Assembly: GCA_002179805.1 (NCBI GenBank)
Contig: NAVB01001751.1
Location: forward strand, 19,766-83,765
Reading direction: 5' to 3'
DNA from: Acanthamoeba lenticulata
Lineage: Eukaryota > Discosea > Longamoebia > Acanthamoebidae
Length of the DNA stretch: 64,000 bases
Shown here: positions 53,501 to 64,000 of the stretch, piece by piece
Numbering within the stretch: the first letter of the stretch is position 1
Layout: the number at the start of each line of letters is the position of its first letter
The notes under the pieces: generated by a model
The model's database searches: none
What the model saw: the letters and a program-made list of their open reading frames with translations, nothing else
Told to the model about the DNA's origin: nothing
Translations under genes and position numbers: made by a program

Positions 53501-56500
53501 TATTTATTTAGCCATTTGGATGACATTTTTGCAATGAATTGATTTTGTGTTGTCCAGCTCGAGGTGCAGTTCCGGGATGACGTGGTGAGCAGCTTCACGA
53601 GCATGATGCAGCGGCGCGACGGCGACGGCCGACCAGGCCTCCCGCCCGAGATCCTGCAGATCCTGCTCAACCTGTGCGAGTACATGGAGCGACACGGACG
53701 CCCGCTCAGCATTCCCACTAAGGTGCTCGGCGGGATCGCCAAGAAGTGCCAGGCGTGGGCCAAGGCGCTGCACTACAAGGAGATCGAGTTCCGCACGGAG
53801 CCCGGTACGTAGACGTAGACGCAGTCACCAGTGGAGGCGCTGTGGCTTTCCTCCCGACCACGTGTCATCACGTGAAGCTCTGACACGTGTGCGGCTTCCT
53901 CTGCGCCATCAGGCGGGACGTGCTGCGAGGCGCTGATCAGCATCAACCACAAGCTCGACCTGCCAGAGGCCGCCGCCGGGGTGCTGCACTACGCACAGGA
54001 GGTGTACCATATCGAGCAGGAGTCCTGGTACGAGAAGCTCCACCGATGGGAGACCGCCCTCCTCAAGTACGAGGCCAAGCAGGTACGCGACGAAAGACTC
54101 GAGCTTTTGCGTGCGTGGAATGCGAGGAATGACACACATACGCGCGTGCATGCATGAATCAATGTAGGCAGAGGAGCCGAAGAACATGAACCATTTGATG
54201 GGTCGCATGCGGTGCCTCTACGCCATGGCCGAGTGGGAGAGCCTTGCGCGGCTGGCCGAGGAGCTGTGGCGCACGCCGGGGGTGGACACCGCGGCCAAGA
54301 AGAAGATGGCGGCCGTGGCGGCCAGCGCCGCGTGGAACATGGCCAAGTGGGACGACATGCGCACGTACGTCGATTGCCTCGACGAGGACACGGTCAATGG
54401 CAGCTTCTACCGAGCCGTCCTCGCTCTTCACCACAACGACTTTAATGCCAGCCAAGTACACCGCACAACTTATCATTTATTTAAAACGTAATTTGAATCT
54501 CACGTTCTTGATGATGTACATGATGGACGACAGGTTTGCATCAACCGAACGCGGGGGTTGCTCGATCCGGAGCTCCGCGCCCAAGTGGGCGAAAGCTACT
54601 CACGCGCCTACAAAGTCGTACGTCATCAACGAAAGGCCCCCATGGCTGGACCACGCGCTCATTTTTAAATTAATTTATATTAATCATTTTTTATTGATGA
54701 TTTTTTGGTACAGGTGGTGAGGGCACAGCTGTTGTCGGAGATGGAGGAGCTGATCGATCACAGGAGATCGCAGGCAGAGGACCCGACTGCCGGCCGGGGC
54801 GGCCTGCAGGCTCTGCGCAACGTGTGGACGCGGCGGCTCCAGGGCATGCAGCGCAACATCGAGGTCTGGCAGGAGGCCCTGCTCGTGCGGTCAATGGCCC
54901 GCACCGGCAACGGGGCCGAGGAGGAGGACGTGCACAACTGGCTCAAGTTCGCGTCGCTCTGTCGCAAGGCCGGGCGGCCCCAGCTGGCCCGCAACACCCT
55001 TCAGGCCCTCGGCGCCGAGGAGCCTCCGCAGGCCGGCGACCTCTCCAGTACGTCTTTCTGGCGCAACGCCTCCTCGTCCTCCGAGCTGCCCCGCTGACTT
55101 GGGGGCGGCCTCGCGAGCAGTGCAGGGCAACAAGGCCATGGTCCGCTTCGCGTGGCTCAAGCACTGCTGGGCCACCACTAAGGGTGCGCCGCTCACTGGC
55201 GAGGACGCGAAAAATAATCAAAAATTACAAAAAAAAACCCAAATCATAATAATAACAAACAAAACAACAGAGGGCGACCATACGGAGAAGGAGAAGCTGT
55301 TCAACCAGCTGCGCGGGCTGTGCCGGTCGATCAACAAGAAGGCGGCCTCGACCAAGACCCTCTTGTCGCGGTGCTACCTGACCCTGGCCAACTGGGAGCG
55401 CGAGCTGCACGAGGGCCTGGACGAGGTCCGCCCCTCCTCTCCACAGTTTCCGGGGCTTTGGCTGGTTGTTTTGTTTGCTGGCTCACACAGGTCGTGTGCG
55501 CCTTTCGTTACAGTCGACGATCCACACGATTCTGCGCGCCTACGAGGAGGCCACGCTCTGCGATGGCCAGTGGTACAAGGCCTGCCACGCGTGGGCCATG
55601 TTCAACTTCGAGGTCCGCGCTTGTGCTCGTTGTGCACTTGTTTCGGGTACACGGCTGGGCTGACTTGATTGATGTCATGCTATGGCCGCGAAAATAGGTG
55701 ATCTCGCACTGGGACAGGCAGGAGAAGCAGCGAAACGAGGCCAACAACAAGGAGACCAACAAGACCGATCGGAGGATCGGCCACCTTCGCTCCAGCAAGA
55801 TGCCGCCCAGTACGTCGCCCTTTTGCCCCATTTCCTCCTCATTTTCAACGCGCTGATGGGATAACGTTGATACAGGCCTGACGCTCTCGAACCCCAAGCA
55901 CACGCCGCGACTCTTGACGTCGGCCGTGAAGGGCTTCTTCCGCTCGATCGCGCTCGCGCCCAAGGGCAAGAGCCTTCAGGTACAGCCGAGCCCTTCGCGA
56001 AGTGGCCAAAACAATCCGAAATGTGGCCATTCACAAACACATATAAACCGTGTACATGCAGGACACGCTGCGGCTCCTGACGCTGTGGTTCGAGTTCAGC
56101 CACATGAAGGTGGTCGAGGAGGCCCTCGTCGAGGGCTTCACCACCGTTTCGGTCGACACCTGGCTTCAAGTCATTCCCCAGGTCTCTCTCTCTCTTTTTC
56201 TTTAATGTCGCATGCGGACAAACTGACCGACTGACGCCTGCACTCGGCCGACTCGCAGCTCATCGCACGGATCCACTCGCCGGTGGCTCCCGTGGCGCGG
56301 CTCGTGCAGGACCTGCTGGCCAACGTAGGGCGCGAGCACCCGCAGGCGTTGGTGTATCCGCTGTCGGTGGCCTCCAAGTCCGACGAGCCGGCCCGCGTGA
56401 TGGCCGCCAAGTCGATCCTCGACAAGATGCGCGAGCACAGCGACAGCCTCGTACGCCTCTTCACCATGATGATGGCGATGTTGATGTCGTTCGCTGGGAC

Positions 56501-58733
56501 GCGTGGCTCTTCTTCTTGAGGACGTGACCTGACGTGATGTGTTGTGCTGATGCGCGTCATGTAGGTCGAGGCCGCGCTGCTGGTGTCGCACGAACTCATT
56601 CGAGTGGCCATCCCGTGGCCGGAGCTGTGGAAGGAGGGCCTCGAGGAGGCTTGGAGCCTCTACTCCAACGAGAAGAACGTCGACGGCATGACCCTCAAGC
56701 TCTACTCCCTTCACCAGCTCATCGTCTCGGTCCGGCTCTTGAATCAATTGACATATGTTTGATCTTTATTTTATTATTATTATCCTACTATTTTTATTAA
56801 TATTTATTACTATTTTACTTTTATCTCATGGGCAGGGAGCCGAGACGCCGCGGGAGGTGGGGTTCGTGCAATCGCACGGGCGGGACCTGGCCGAGGCGCA
56901 GGAGTGGCTGCAGCGGTACCAGAGGACCAAGGACGTGACGGACCTGCACCAGGCGTGGGAGTTTTACTTCCTCGTGTTCCGCAGCCTGAGCAACCGCCTG
57001 CCGAACATCAAGACGATCGAGCTGCAGCACGTCTCGCCCAAGCTGCTGGCCGTGCGCGACCTCGAGCTGACCGTGCCGGGCACCTACGAGGGCCACGCGC
57101 TGGCCGACGAGATCGTGAAGATCAGCCACCTGCTGCCCACGCTCACCGTGCTGGCCTCCAAGCAGCGGCCGTGCAGGCTCACCGTGATGGGCTCCGACGG
57201 GAAGGAGTACCCGTTCCTGCTCAAGGGCCACGAGGACCTGCGCCAAGACGAGCGCGTCATGCAGCTGTTTGATCTCGTCAACACCCTCTTGGCCACCGAC
57301 CGCGAGACGACCAACCGCCAGATGGCCATCCAGCGCTACGCCATCATCCCGCTCTCGCCCCACTCGGGCCTCATCGGCTGGGTGCCCCACCACGACACCC
57401 TCCACGAGCTCATCGCCGACCACCGCAAGGCCAAGGGCCTCGCCCCCAACAAGGAGCTCCTGTACGTGCTCTCCCTCCTTGTCCTTACCCTTGTCGTCGT
57501 CGTCATTGTCGTCGTTGTTCAGCTTGGTCACGTCAGCATGCTGACGTCACATGTGCGGGGCAGGCAAATGCTGGAGCTGGTGAGCACGCCCAAGAAGGCC
57601 AGCGGGGAGCCCCTCGCGCTGGCCGACTACGTAGGCTACTACGAGAAGCTGACGCCGCTGCAGAAGATCGAGGTCTTTGAGAGCGGCGTGGCGTCGACCG
57701 AGGGCGACGACCTCGACCAGGTCCTTTGGCTGCGGAGCCCCAACTCGGAGGTGTGGCTCGACCGGCGGACCAACTACACGCGTTCGCTGGCGGTCATGTC
57801 CATCGTGGGCTACGTGCTGGGCCTGGGCGACCGCCACCCGTCCAACATCATGCTCGACCGCAACACGGGCAAGATCACGCACATCGACTTTGGCGACTGC
57901 TTCGAGGTGGCCATGATGCGCGACAAGCACAAGGAGCGCATCCCCTTCCGCCTCACCCGCATGCTGGTCCGCGCCATGGAGGTCACCGGCATCGAAGGCA
58001 ATTTCCGCTGCACCGCCGAGAACGTCATGCGCGTCCTCCGGTGCGTCTCCGACCTACTCGAGTCGACTTTGGATCGCACGTGACCGCTCAACTCGCGCGG
58101 ACGCTCGTGGTGATGATGGTGGTGGTATCGGTGATGTTGGTGGAGCGCAGGGAGAACAAGGACAGCGTGATGGCCGTGCTGGAGGCCTTTGTGCACGATC
58201 CGCTCATCAACTGGCGTCTGCTCCAGCAAAAGGTGCCCTCGGCAGAGAGCCAAGGCGGCGCGCCAGGCGGTCCCGGCGCTCAACTTTCGGCAGACACTGC
58301 CGGTACGCCGTCCCATCTGTGTCGTCTCGTTATCGACCTCTTCCTCATCATCTCACCGTCGATGACGGCCAGCAGCCGCCGAGACCAGCTTTGTCGAGGT
58401 GGGCTCCGTCTTTGGCTCACGTGTCGACCGTCGCCCTTCGAGTTGCGTGAATCCTGCACCCCCTGAGATGAAGAAAAAGATGAACATGAAGTGGACTGAC
58501 GTCGTGATTTGACAACTTTAGTGGGGAACGAGCAGGCCGAGGTGGACGGCGACACGGCGCTGAACCAGAAGGCGCTGCAGGTGGTGGAGCGCATCTGGTC
58601 CAAGCTGCGCGGCCGAGACTTCCACACCGCGCAGCCGCTGTCGGTCAGGGACCAGGTCTCGCGGCTGATCGACGAGGCCACCTCAACAGAGAACCTGTGC
58701 CAGGCCTACCATGGCTGGTGTCCCTACTGGTGA
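47552..58733 (+). CDS. TOR: Target of rapamycin (TOR) kinase
   Basis: This is the central growth kinase, spread over about 40 short exons. The ATG at 47552 gives [16 protein letters not shown]-terminal HEAT repeats follow ([11 protein letters not shown] region, [60 protein letters not shown]). The FAT domain includes [49 protein letters not shown] and AWHAW-type helices. The FRB domain runs from about 56575 to 57000 ([36 protein letters not shown]). The kinase domain has [60 protein letters not shown] and [16 protein letters not shown]. The FATC ends [14 protein letters not shown] at 58733. Several drug-contact residues in FRB differ from animal mTOR. Together with the AMPK beta gene it covers both arms of energy control. 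Confidence 0.97.
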
Positions 58734-58886
58734 TGACGTCACCCCAGAAAGTATGATTGTTTTTTTATTCATTAAAAAAAGAGTTTTCTTTATTCCCTAA
58801 AAGAGGAAGGCCTGCTAAACACTCAAAGGGACAGAGCATCTGTTCACGTTTGCACAAACGTGGCCTTCATCTTGTTGCCACTTGAA

Positions 58887-60344
58887 ATGAGGTAAAGTGC
58901 TCATGAGGTGATAAGCAACATTGGGGAGTGGTGGCTGAGCAATATGCTGCAGGAATGTGGACAAGTGGATTAAGGCGTTCGACCTCTTCTCTAAAGTCGA
59001 CCCTACTGCCCCAAGAGTCAAGACAGTATCAAGTGGAATTGGTACTAATGCCTTGGCTCAAAGATCGTAGATTCTGACCTAAATTTGCTTCATCTGCAGT
59101 TTCAATCATCTGCTTCATCCTGCTTGGCTACCTCTTTGTCCAAGAACTAGCAGAATACAACAAGATGGTGGTCACATCGCAGGTGAGTGTTGACACCTCA
59201 CGGCTAACAGAGATCGACAGTGTCAACATAACTATGGCTGTCGAGTTTCCCAGTTCGTTGTTCTCCTCTCCTCCCCCGTACCCCTTGACCAGACCATCGT
59301 CCTCACTTCCACACCTCTAAACAGAGCTGCCATGCCAAGACTTCGCCATCGAGTTAGCAGACCATCTAGGTCATCTGCTTGTCGATACAGCAACGTTTGG
59401 CACCCTTCACAAGATACCCTTGAATTCCCGTATCGCCCTCCCGCTTGAAGTAGCCGGCGTGCCACACTAACGGACGATTGCGACAGGAAACGAGCAAGAT
59501 GTTGGCTGTCTGGTGAGTGGCTACGTCCAGGTCAAGAAGATCCGCGGCCAGCTCCAACTCGTGTCGCGACGGCAATCCGACTCGGCCCTTTTGCAATCGC
59601 TGATGCAGGATGAAAGTGCGTATCCCTCCTACCCAAGCTCTTTACGGTGCGAGTCTCTAAGGGAGCCTGACTCGACTTTTCCGAGTGATGATAGGTCATC
59701 CTCACCCTCATCCGACGCCCCAGCCTTACAACGTGACCCATCGCTTCCGCACGTTCTTGTTTGGCAGCCCTATCCCTGGACTTGTTCGGCCGCTCGATGA
59801 CGTTGCCCAAGTCACGCCCGAAGGTGAACCACTTGACCAGCCTGATTTGTGTCGTTGTAGTAGCTTACATGTTGCTGCACCTGGCAGGAGCAAGTACCTT
59901 CTACACGTACTTCCTCCAGATCGTGCCAGCCGCCCACCACTACGCGAATGGCCAGGTCATCGAGTACGCACTTGCCTTCTCTTCTCGGCTTGTCCTTCTC
60001 GACTCACCACCATCTTGTCCAACCAGATCCTACAACTTTGCCTACACGCTGCACAAGAAGGAGATCACTGGACACTACGAACCTTCCTGTACGTCCGGCT
60101 TCTCCTTCTTCAGCTGCTTATTATTGGAGCTTGGCTCACGCCTGCCTGCATCACAACTTCAACTGCAGCGGTGTTGTGGAAGTACGACTTTGCGTCGTAC
60201 GCAACGACCTACCGAGAGGTGCCCAAGTCGTTCGCGCACTTCCTCACGCGGTGCTGCGCCGTCATCGGCGGCACCTTCGTCGTGTTCGGTTTCGTGTCGG
60301 GCGTCGCCTCGCGCCTCGAGAACTTCACCAGGAAGCGCAAGTGA
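58887..60344 (+). CDS. ERGIC/Erv41-Erv46-family ER-Golgi transport protein
   Basis: Members cycle between ER and Golgi in COPII vesicles and act as cargo receptors. A tiny first exon (ATGAG at 58887) joins across an intron to NVDKWIKAFDLFSKVDPTAP and RVKTVSSGI. The first membrane helix follows (IICFILLGYLFVQEL), then LTEIDSVNITMAVEFP, KLPCQDFAIELADHLGH, GCLVSGYVQVKKIRGQLQL, YNVTHRFRTFLFGSPIPGLV, STFYTYFLQIVPAAHHYANG and YNFAYTLHKKEITGHYEPS. The block around YATTYREVPKSFAHFLTRCC leads to the second helix (AVIGGTFVVFGFVSGVASRL) and a basic KRK tail that could act as ER retrieval. Two helices with a large lumenal domain are the family plan. ERGIC2 or ERGIC3 cannot be told apart here. Confidence 0.82.
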
Positions 60345-60594
60345 GTGGCACACATGGCGAGGAAGGTGATGGTGATGGTGCACCACAAGACAACAACATG
60401 TGACGGCGGTGGAGGGTTTTTTCATTTTTTGTTGATGTTTGCTTTGGAGCTCCACAGACACAAGGAGGAGGGGAGAGGAAAGAGGCAAAAGAAGAAGAAG
60501 AAGAAGAACATAAAACCAGGAAATGTACACACGCGCGAGGCACACAACAAGTACAAACACACAGACACACAAAGGGGATGAAGACGATCGCTCT

Positions 60595-62097
60595 TCAGTT
60601 GCCGTCATGCCGGGGTCTCTTGTCCGGCGGCGTCCCGCCATAGTGCTGCTGTTGCTGCGGTTGTGGCATAAACGGCTGCCTCGCGCCTGCTCGGCCCAGT
60701 GCCCACGACGCACACCGCCCGTGTGTGAGATCAGACTTCACGACTAGCGTGGTGGAGATAGTACCGTAAGCCGCGTGCTGCTGCGGTTGTTGCTGCTGCT
60801 GCTGCTGCTGTTGGCCATAGCCAAAGCCTGAGTCCGGCGCGCCTCGCTTGGCCCCGGCCACGGCTCCGCCGTTGTACGCCGGTTGTGGGGAGGACGAGGT
60901 CGGCTGCTCGCTCATGGCTAACGCCATGCTCAGTAACTCTTCGTCATAGCCACCTGCGAGTAGCGGAGAGGACGAGAAAAAGCCCAAGAAAATGAGCTTT
61001 TAGCCATGACGTGCAACAAGACAGACTCATGTACCGGTGTCATAGTCGGTGGCGATCTCGCCTGCAGGGTGGCCGTTGGCGACCGCTGCCGCCACCGGGA
61101 GGGCCGACGATCTCTGCTGTGGGGCTGCCGCGGCGCCACCAAAGCTCTGCTGCGCTTGTTGGCCACCGCTACCGCCGCCGCCGCCAACAGCAGCTGCCGC
61201 AGGTCCGACTCGGCTGGCGATGTTGGCCGTGCGCACGTTGTAGCCGCTTGGCAGCGACTGTGAAGAGGCCTGAGGTGTTGGCGGGGCCGCCAGGGGCAGC
61301 TGTGACGACTGTGAAGGCACGGCAAAGCCGCCGTCATAGGCTGATGAGGATGACGAAGAGGAGGAGAGGGAGGCCTTTTCGGCGTCGTGGGCCGGGTTGG
61401 AGACGGTCGGGGGCAGATAGCCGGCCTCGCCCTTCTTGGCATTCTTAAGCTTGACCAAGTGCTCCTTGTCGTAGAGACAGTTACCCAGCGCGTTACCAAA
61501 CAATCGCAGCGCGCGCTTGCGCGCGTCTGATACCGCCTCCTTCTTGGCGTTTTCGATGGCAGAGCCCTTCTTGGGGTGCTCTGCCATGCCGTAGCCCACG
61601 TCCTCGTGGTAGGTGCCATCCTTGAGCATGACCTTCACTACCGCCGTGACGCCCACGGAGTACCGCCCCTTGCCCGATTGTTCGATCTGGGCAGATAGAG
61701 ACTAATTAAAGAGTTGCACTAGTTAAATGAAGAGCAAGTTGGGGCGTACATAGTCGGGGGTGATATCGACAACTGCTGAGCTCCAGCCATTGAATCCAAA
61801 AATTTGGTTGGCCAATTCAATGGCCTTCCAACTTTCCACGTACGTGAAGCTTACTGCAGGAGCATTCTTAGATTAATCTTCTGAGGAAGGAGCAACTGTG
61901 AACCACGTACCGCCAGCGCTGCCCGGGCGCGTGGCCAGATGCTCCTTGCCTAGCTTTTGCTGCAAGAGCTCACGAATTGCGTTCCTTTCATCGGGCTTGA
62001 ACTCTTGTCGCCCAAACACAGAAGGAGGTGGTGCCTCGCTAGAAGAGGAGGACTGTGAGGGTTTTATCGGGCTGCAGCTGGGTTCGCCTGCGTCCAT
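60595..62097 (-). CDS. RAD52: DNA repair protein RAD52
   Basis: RAD52 anneals single strands and mediates recombination. The ATG at 62097 gives [20 protein letters not shown] (a GTG frame reaches further up but is not needed). The conserved DNA-binding domain reads [91 protein letters not shown] and [20 protein letters not shown] with [11 protein letters not shown], matching the ring-forming N-terminal half. The remainder is low complexity: a Ser run, Ala/Gly stretches, a Gln run of nine, and a basic end (DKRPRHDGN). RPA- or RAD51-binding motifs are not obvious there. It ends convergent with the ERGIC-like gene. Confidence 0.95.
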
Positions 62098-62206
62098 CTT
62101 TCTCTGCTCGGCTCTTTGCGTTGATGAATTCTCTTCCACCCGTTTACCTCACATTTTCAATATTTAAAAATGTTACAAGAACAAATTCATTCTAATTTCA
62201 TGTTCG

Positions 62207-63382
62207 TTAAGGTGGCGGTGAATAAACAGGAACGGCGAAGGCGACGTTGCGCGAAGCCTCTGGTCCTTGGCCAGGGCTGCGGATGGGTCCCCAACTAAAC
62301 TGAGGCATATAGGCACGTCGGAGCTCATCTGATATGTTGGATCCGCTCCGATGATAAACGAGCGAGGACATGATGACAATACTCCCACGATCGAGTAAGA
62401 CAGGCATCTCGCCCTCGATCTCACTCGTACCTGAACCATGGCGGCACGAGAACAACACGCGTGAGCGAAATCAGTATGAAGAGCACCTAGATGCAAGGCA
62501 GAGCCTATGAACCTCCCCGTAGGCCTGGAGGGTAGGCCCTGGCCATGGCAAGATGGTACTGTCGCAGTTCTTCTGGTGAAGCAAAGTGTGGAGTAGCTTC
62601 GCCAGGTGGACCGCCAGTGGTTGATGGATAGGGCAATATATACAGGCACCCGTTCTCCTCGCTCATATCATCGAGTGCACACCACACGGATACATACGGA
62701 GGCACCTTGTCTTGTTCAAGTTCGTGGACGTATTCACTGTCCTGAAGCGAATGACGTGTATTAGAAGAGGGAGAGCGCAGCATCATTGTTGGTCGCACCT
62801 GATGCATCACAAATTTGGATGCTTCGCCTGCATGTGGTGTCTTGACGATGTACTGCTCATTGAACTGGCGGCCAGCTCGGTCGGTAGGTCAGTGGATTGC
62901 TGTGGCGGCAGGTGAAAAAGATCGGGAATGCGTACGAGATAGAGACCAGCCCCCAACAGCTGCCTGAGCACACTATAGAGAAGCGAACTAAAGATGAACT
63001 CGCCCACCAGCGGGTCGTTACTGTTGAACTTGTTGCGCAGGGCCAGGTAGGCCTCGCGCGTCAAATCCTCCCGGCCCACCCTTGCACCACGCGTGGCCAT
63101 GGCACCCAAGGGCTCTGCGCCCCCAGCACGACACAGTCATGAGTCAGGCACATGGTCTTTGTGGAACGTGTGCTCGCCACTCAGTCTCTTGTGCGCACCT
63201 AAGATGCAGCCCGCGCCTTGCTCAACTTTGCTGCCCCGCCTGTAAAGCCGTAGCAGGCGCTTACACTCTCCGCACAGCGCGTTGAGCACTTCACCTGGCA
63301 GAAAGCCATCAAGCACGAGAAAGCCACGAGCATGAAACTTGCGCACTTGCTCAGCAGACAAGAGGCACTCTTGGTCGGCCAT
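62207..63382 (-). CDS. Phytanoyl-CoA dioxygenase (PhyH) family protein
   Basis: This is an Fe(II)/2-oxoglutarate oxygenase. The ATG at 63382 gives MADQECLLSAEQVRKFHARG and FLVLDGFLPGEVLNALCGEC, the usual N-terminal part of PhyH proteins. Later exons: REAYLALRNKFNSNDPLVGE, LLYSVLRQLLGAGLYLFNEQ, VKTPHAGEASKFVMHQDSEY with the His-x-Asp iron ligands, VPPYVSVWCALDDMSEENGC with LYILPYPS, MPVLLDRGSIVIMSSLVYHR with the distal His, and SDELRRAYMPQFSW, where an Arg binds 2-oxoglutarate. The substrate is unknown; members act on fatty acyl chains or secondary metabolites. No peroxisomal targeting tripeptide is evident at the C-terminus (YSPPP). It is divergent from the AT-hook gene across 129 bases. Confidence 0.88.
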
Positions 63383-63511
63383 GGCTCACGCAAGGAAAAG
63401 GGAAAACCCTCAATTAACCCAAAGGAAAAACATACAGCGCAAATAGCTGGAAAAATCACTGCCGAAGACCAAAACGAATAAATCATTCAGCGGCCGTCGC
63501 GGACGTGAAGG

Positions 63512-64000
63512 ATGGAGGCCGAGAGTTTTACAGCACCCGCCCCAACCACCACTTCGATTACCAACACATCAGAAACAAATAATGGCACAGCTTTATCAGG
63601 CGATACAAGTAATAATACAGCAGCGGTCGCACAGCCCGCGGCACCGTCGGTCGTGCCCTCTGCGGTGTCTCCAATCAGAAGTGATGACGCGTCAATGAAG
63701 CCTCCTTCAACCGAACACCGCGGTCTCGATTTGCCGAAGAAGCGTGGTCGCAAGCCTGCCGAATCTACTACTGTTGAGGCTCTTCAACCACCTGTGAAGA
63801 GAGCACGAGGGCGGTACGTTTCCCTCAAGATCTTGTTGCGTTTATTATTTTTAATTTTAATCTTTTGTCCTTTTCGATTTGCCATTTCGTTGACTGCGTT
63901 CGAACCTTCTTTATTCTTTCTTTACGAACATTTTCATGTTTTTGTTCCTCAATCTTAAGAAACGACAAGTTTCCTTTTCCCGCTTTTAACAAGCAATTTT
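63512..64000 (+). CDS. AT-hook protein, 5' part (continues past window)
   Basis: The ATG at 63512 gives MEAESFTAPAPTTTSITNTS, a Thr/Ala/Ser-rich disordered start. This is followed by an AT-hook-like basic motif (DLPKKRGRKPAES) and a second basic patch (VKRARGR). An intron starts near 63812 (GTACGT). A reasonable acceptor TTAAG near 63960 leads in phase to NDKFPFPAFNKQF at the window edge. AT-hooks bind the minor groove of AT-rich DNA, so a chromatin or transcription role is likely. The rest of the gene is out of view. Confidence 0.65.

Noticed and set aside
1..64000. CRISPR arrays, insertion sequences or transposons
   Set aside because: No regular spacer arrays, transposase domains, reverse transcriptase motifs or terminal repeats were seen; the repeats present are simple sequence in introns and coding low complexity.

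Overview
The window is nuclear DNA from a gene-dense, GC-rich protist. Nearly every gene is broken by short GT-AG introns, intergenic gaps are usually 60-1000 bases, and the gene set is fully eukaryotic (Mediator, 26S proteasome, TOR, AMPK, V-ATPase, MCM10, RAD52, RNase H2). The codon bias, the intron style and the mix of amoeba-type proteins (coactosin-like repeats, tyrosine-kinase-like kinase, GH128 glucanase) point to an amoebozoan. Acanthamoeba is my best guess; this is inference, not a database match.

Layout: 1-7.9 kb holds the end of a coiled-coil/membrane-tail protein, a two-domain coactosin-like protein, MED18, a TKL kinase and a DsbA/FrnE-type thiol oxidoreductase with a CPWC active site. 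8-18 kb holds a CDIN1-type nuclease, an AMPK beta subunit, a second FrnE-type gene, a mitochondrial carrier, an SDS3-like co-repressor and a small F-box gene. 18-31 kb holds a C2/Gly-Pro-Tyr-rich protein, a secreted GH128, an unrecognised gene, a second coactosin-like gene, MCM10, PSMD7/Rpn8 and a homeobox gene. 31-47 kb holds dCMP deaminase with a long extra tail, a lysine-methyltransferase-like gene, an AlkB homologue, an F-box/helical-repeat protein, a YGR210-type GTPase, a secreted SIMPL protein, V-ATPase subunit H and RNASEH2C. 47.5-58.7 kb is one TOR kinase gene. 58.9-64 kb holds an ERGIC/Erv-family protein, RAD52, a PhyH-type dioxygenase and the start of an AT-hook gene.

The most striking item is the second FrnE gene (13241-14313, minus). 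Its reading frame is correct through every exon except for one TGA, which sits exactly on the first Cys codon of the CPWC redox motif. About 80 bases past its stop codon lies a hairpin with the order of a type-2 eukaryotic SECIS element. Together these suggest a selenoprotein with a UPWC active site, next to a Cys paralogue about 6 kb away.

Other points: the TOR rapamycin-binding domain lacks several drug-contact residues, including Trp in place of the Ser at human position 2035. E2F-like sites lie just upstream of three DNA-synthesis/repair genes (MCM10, dCMP deaminase, RNASEH2C). The two coactosin-like genes share a near-identical tract of about 125 bases that reaches into an intron, which suggests gene conversion. 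Exon boundaries were read by eye from splice signals, frame and family conservation; CDS coordinates below span introns.
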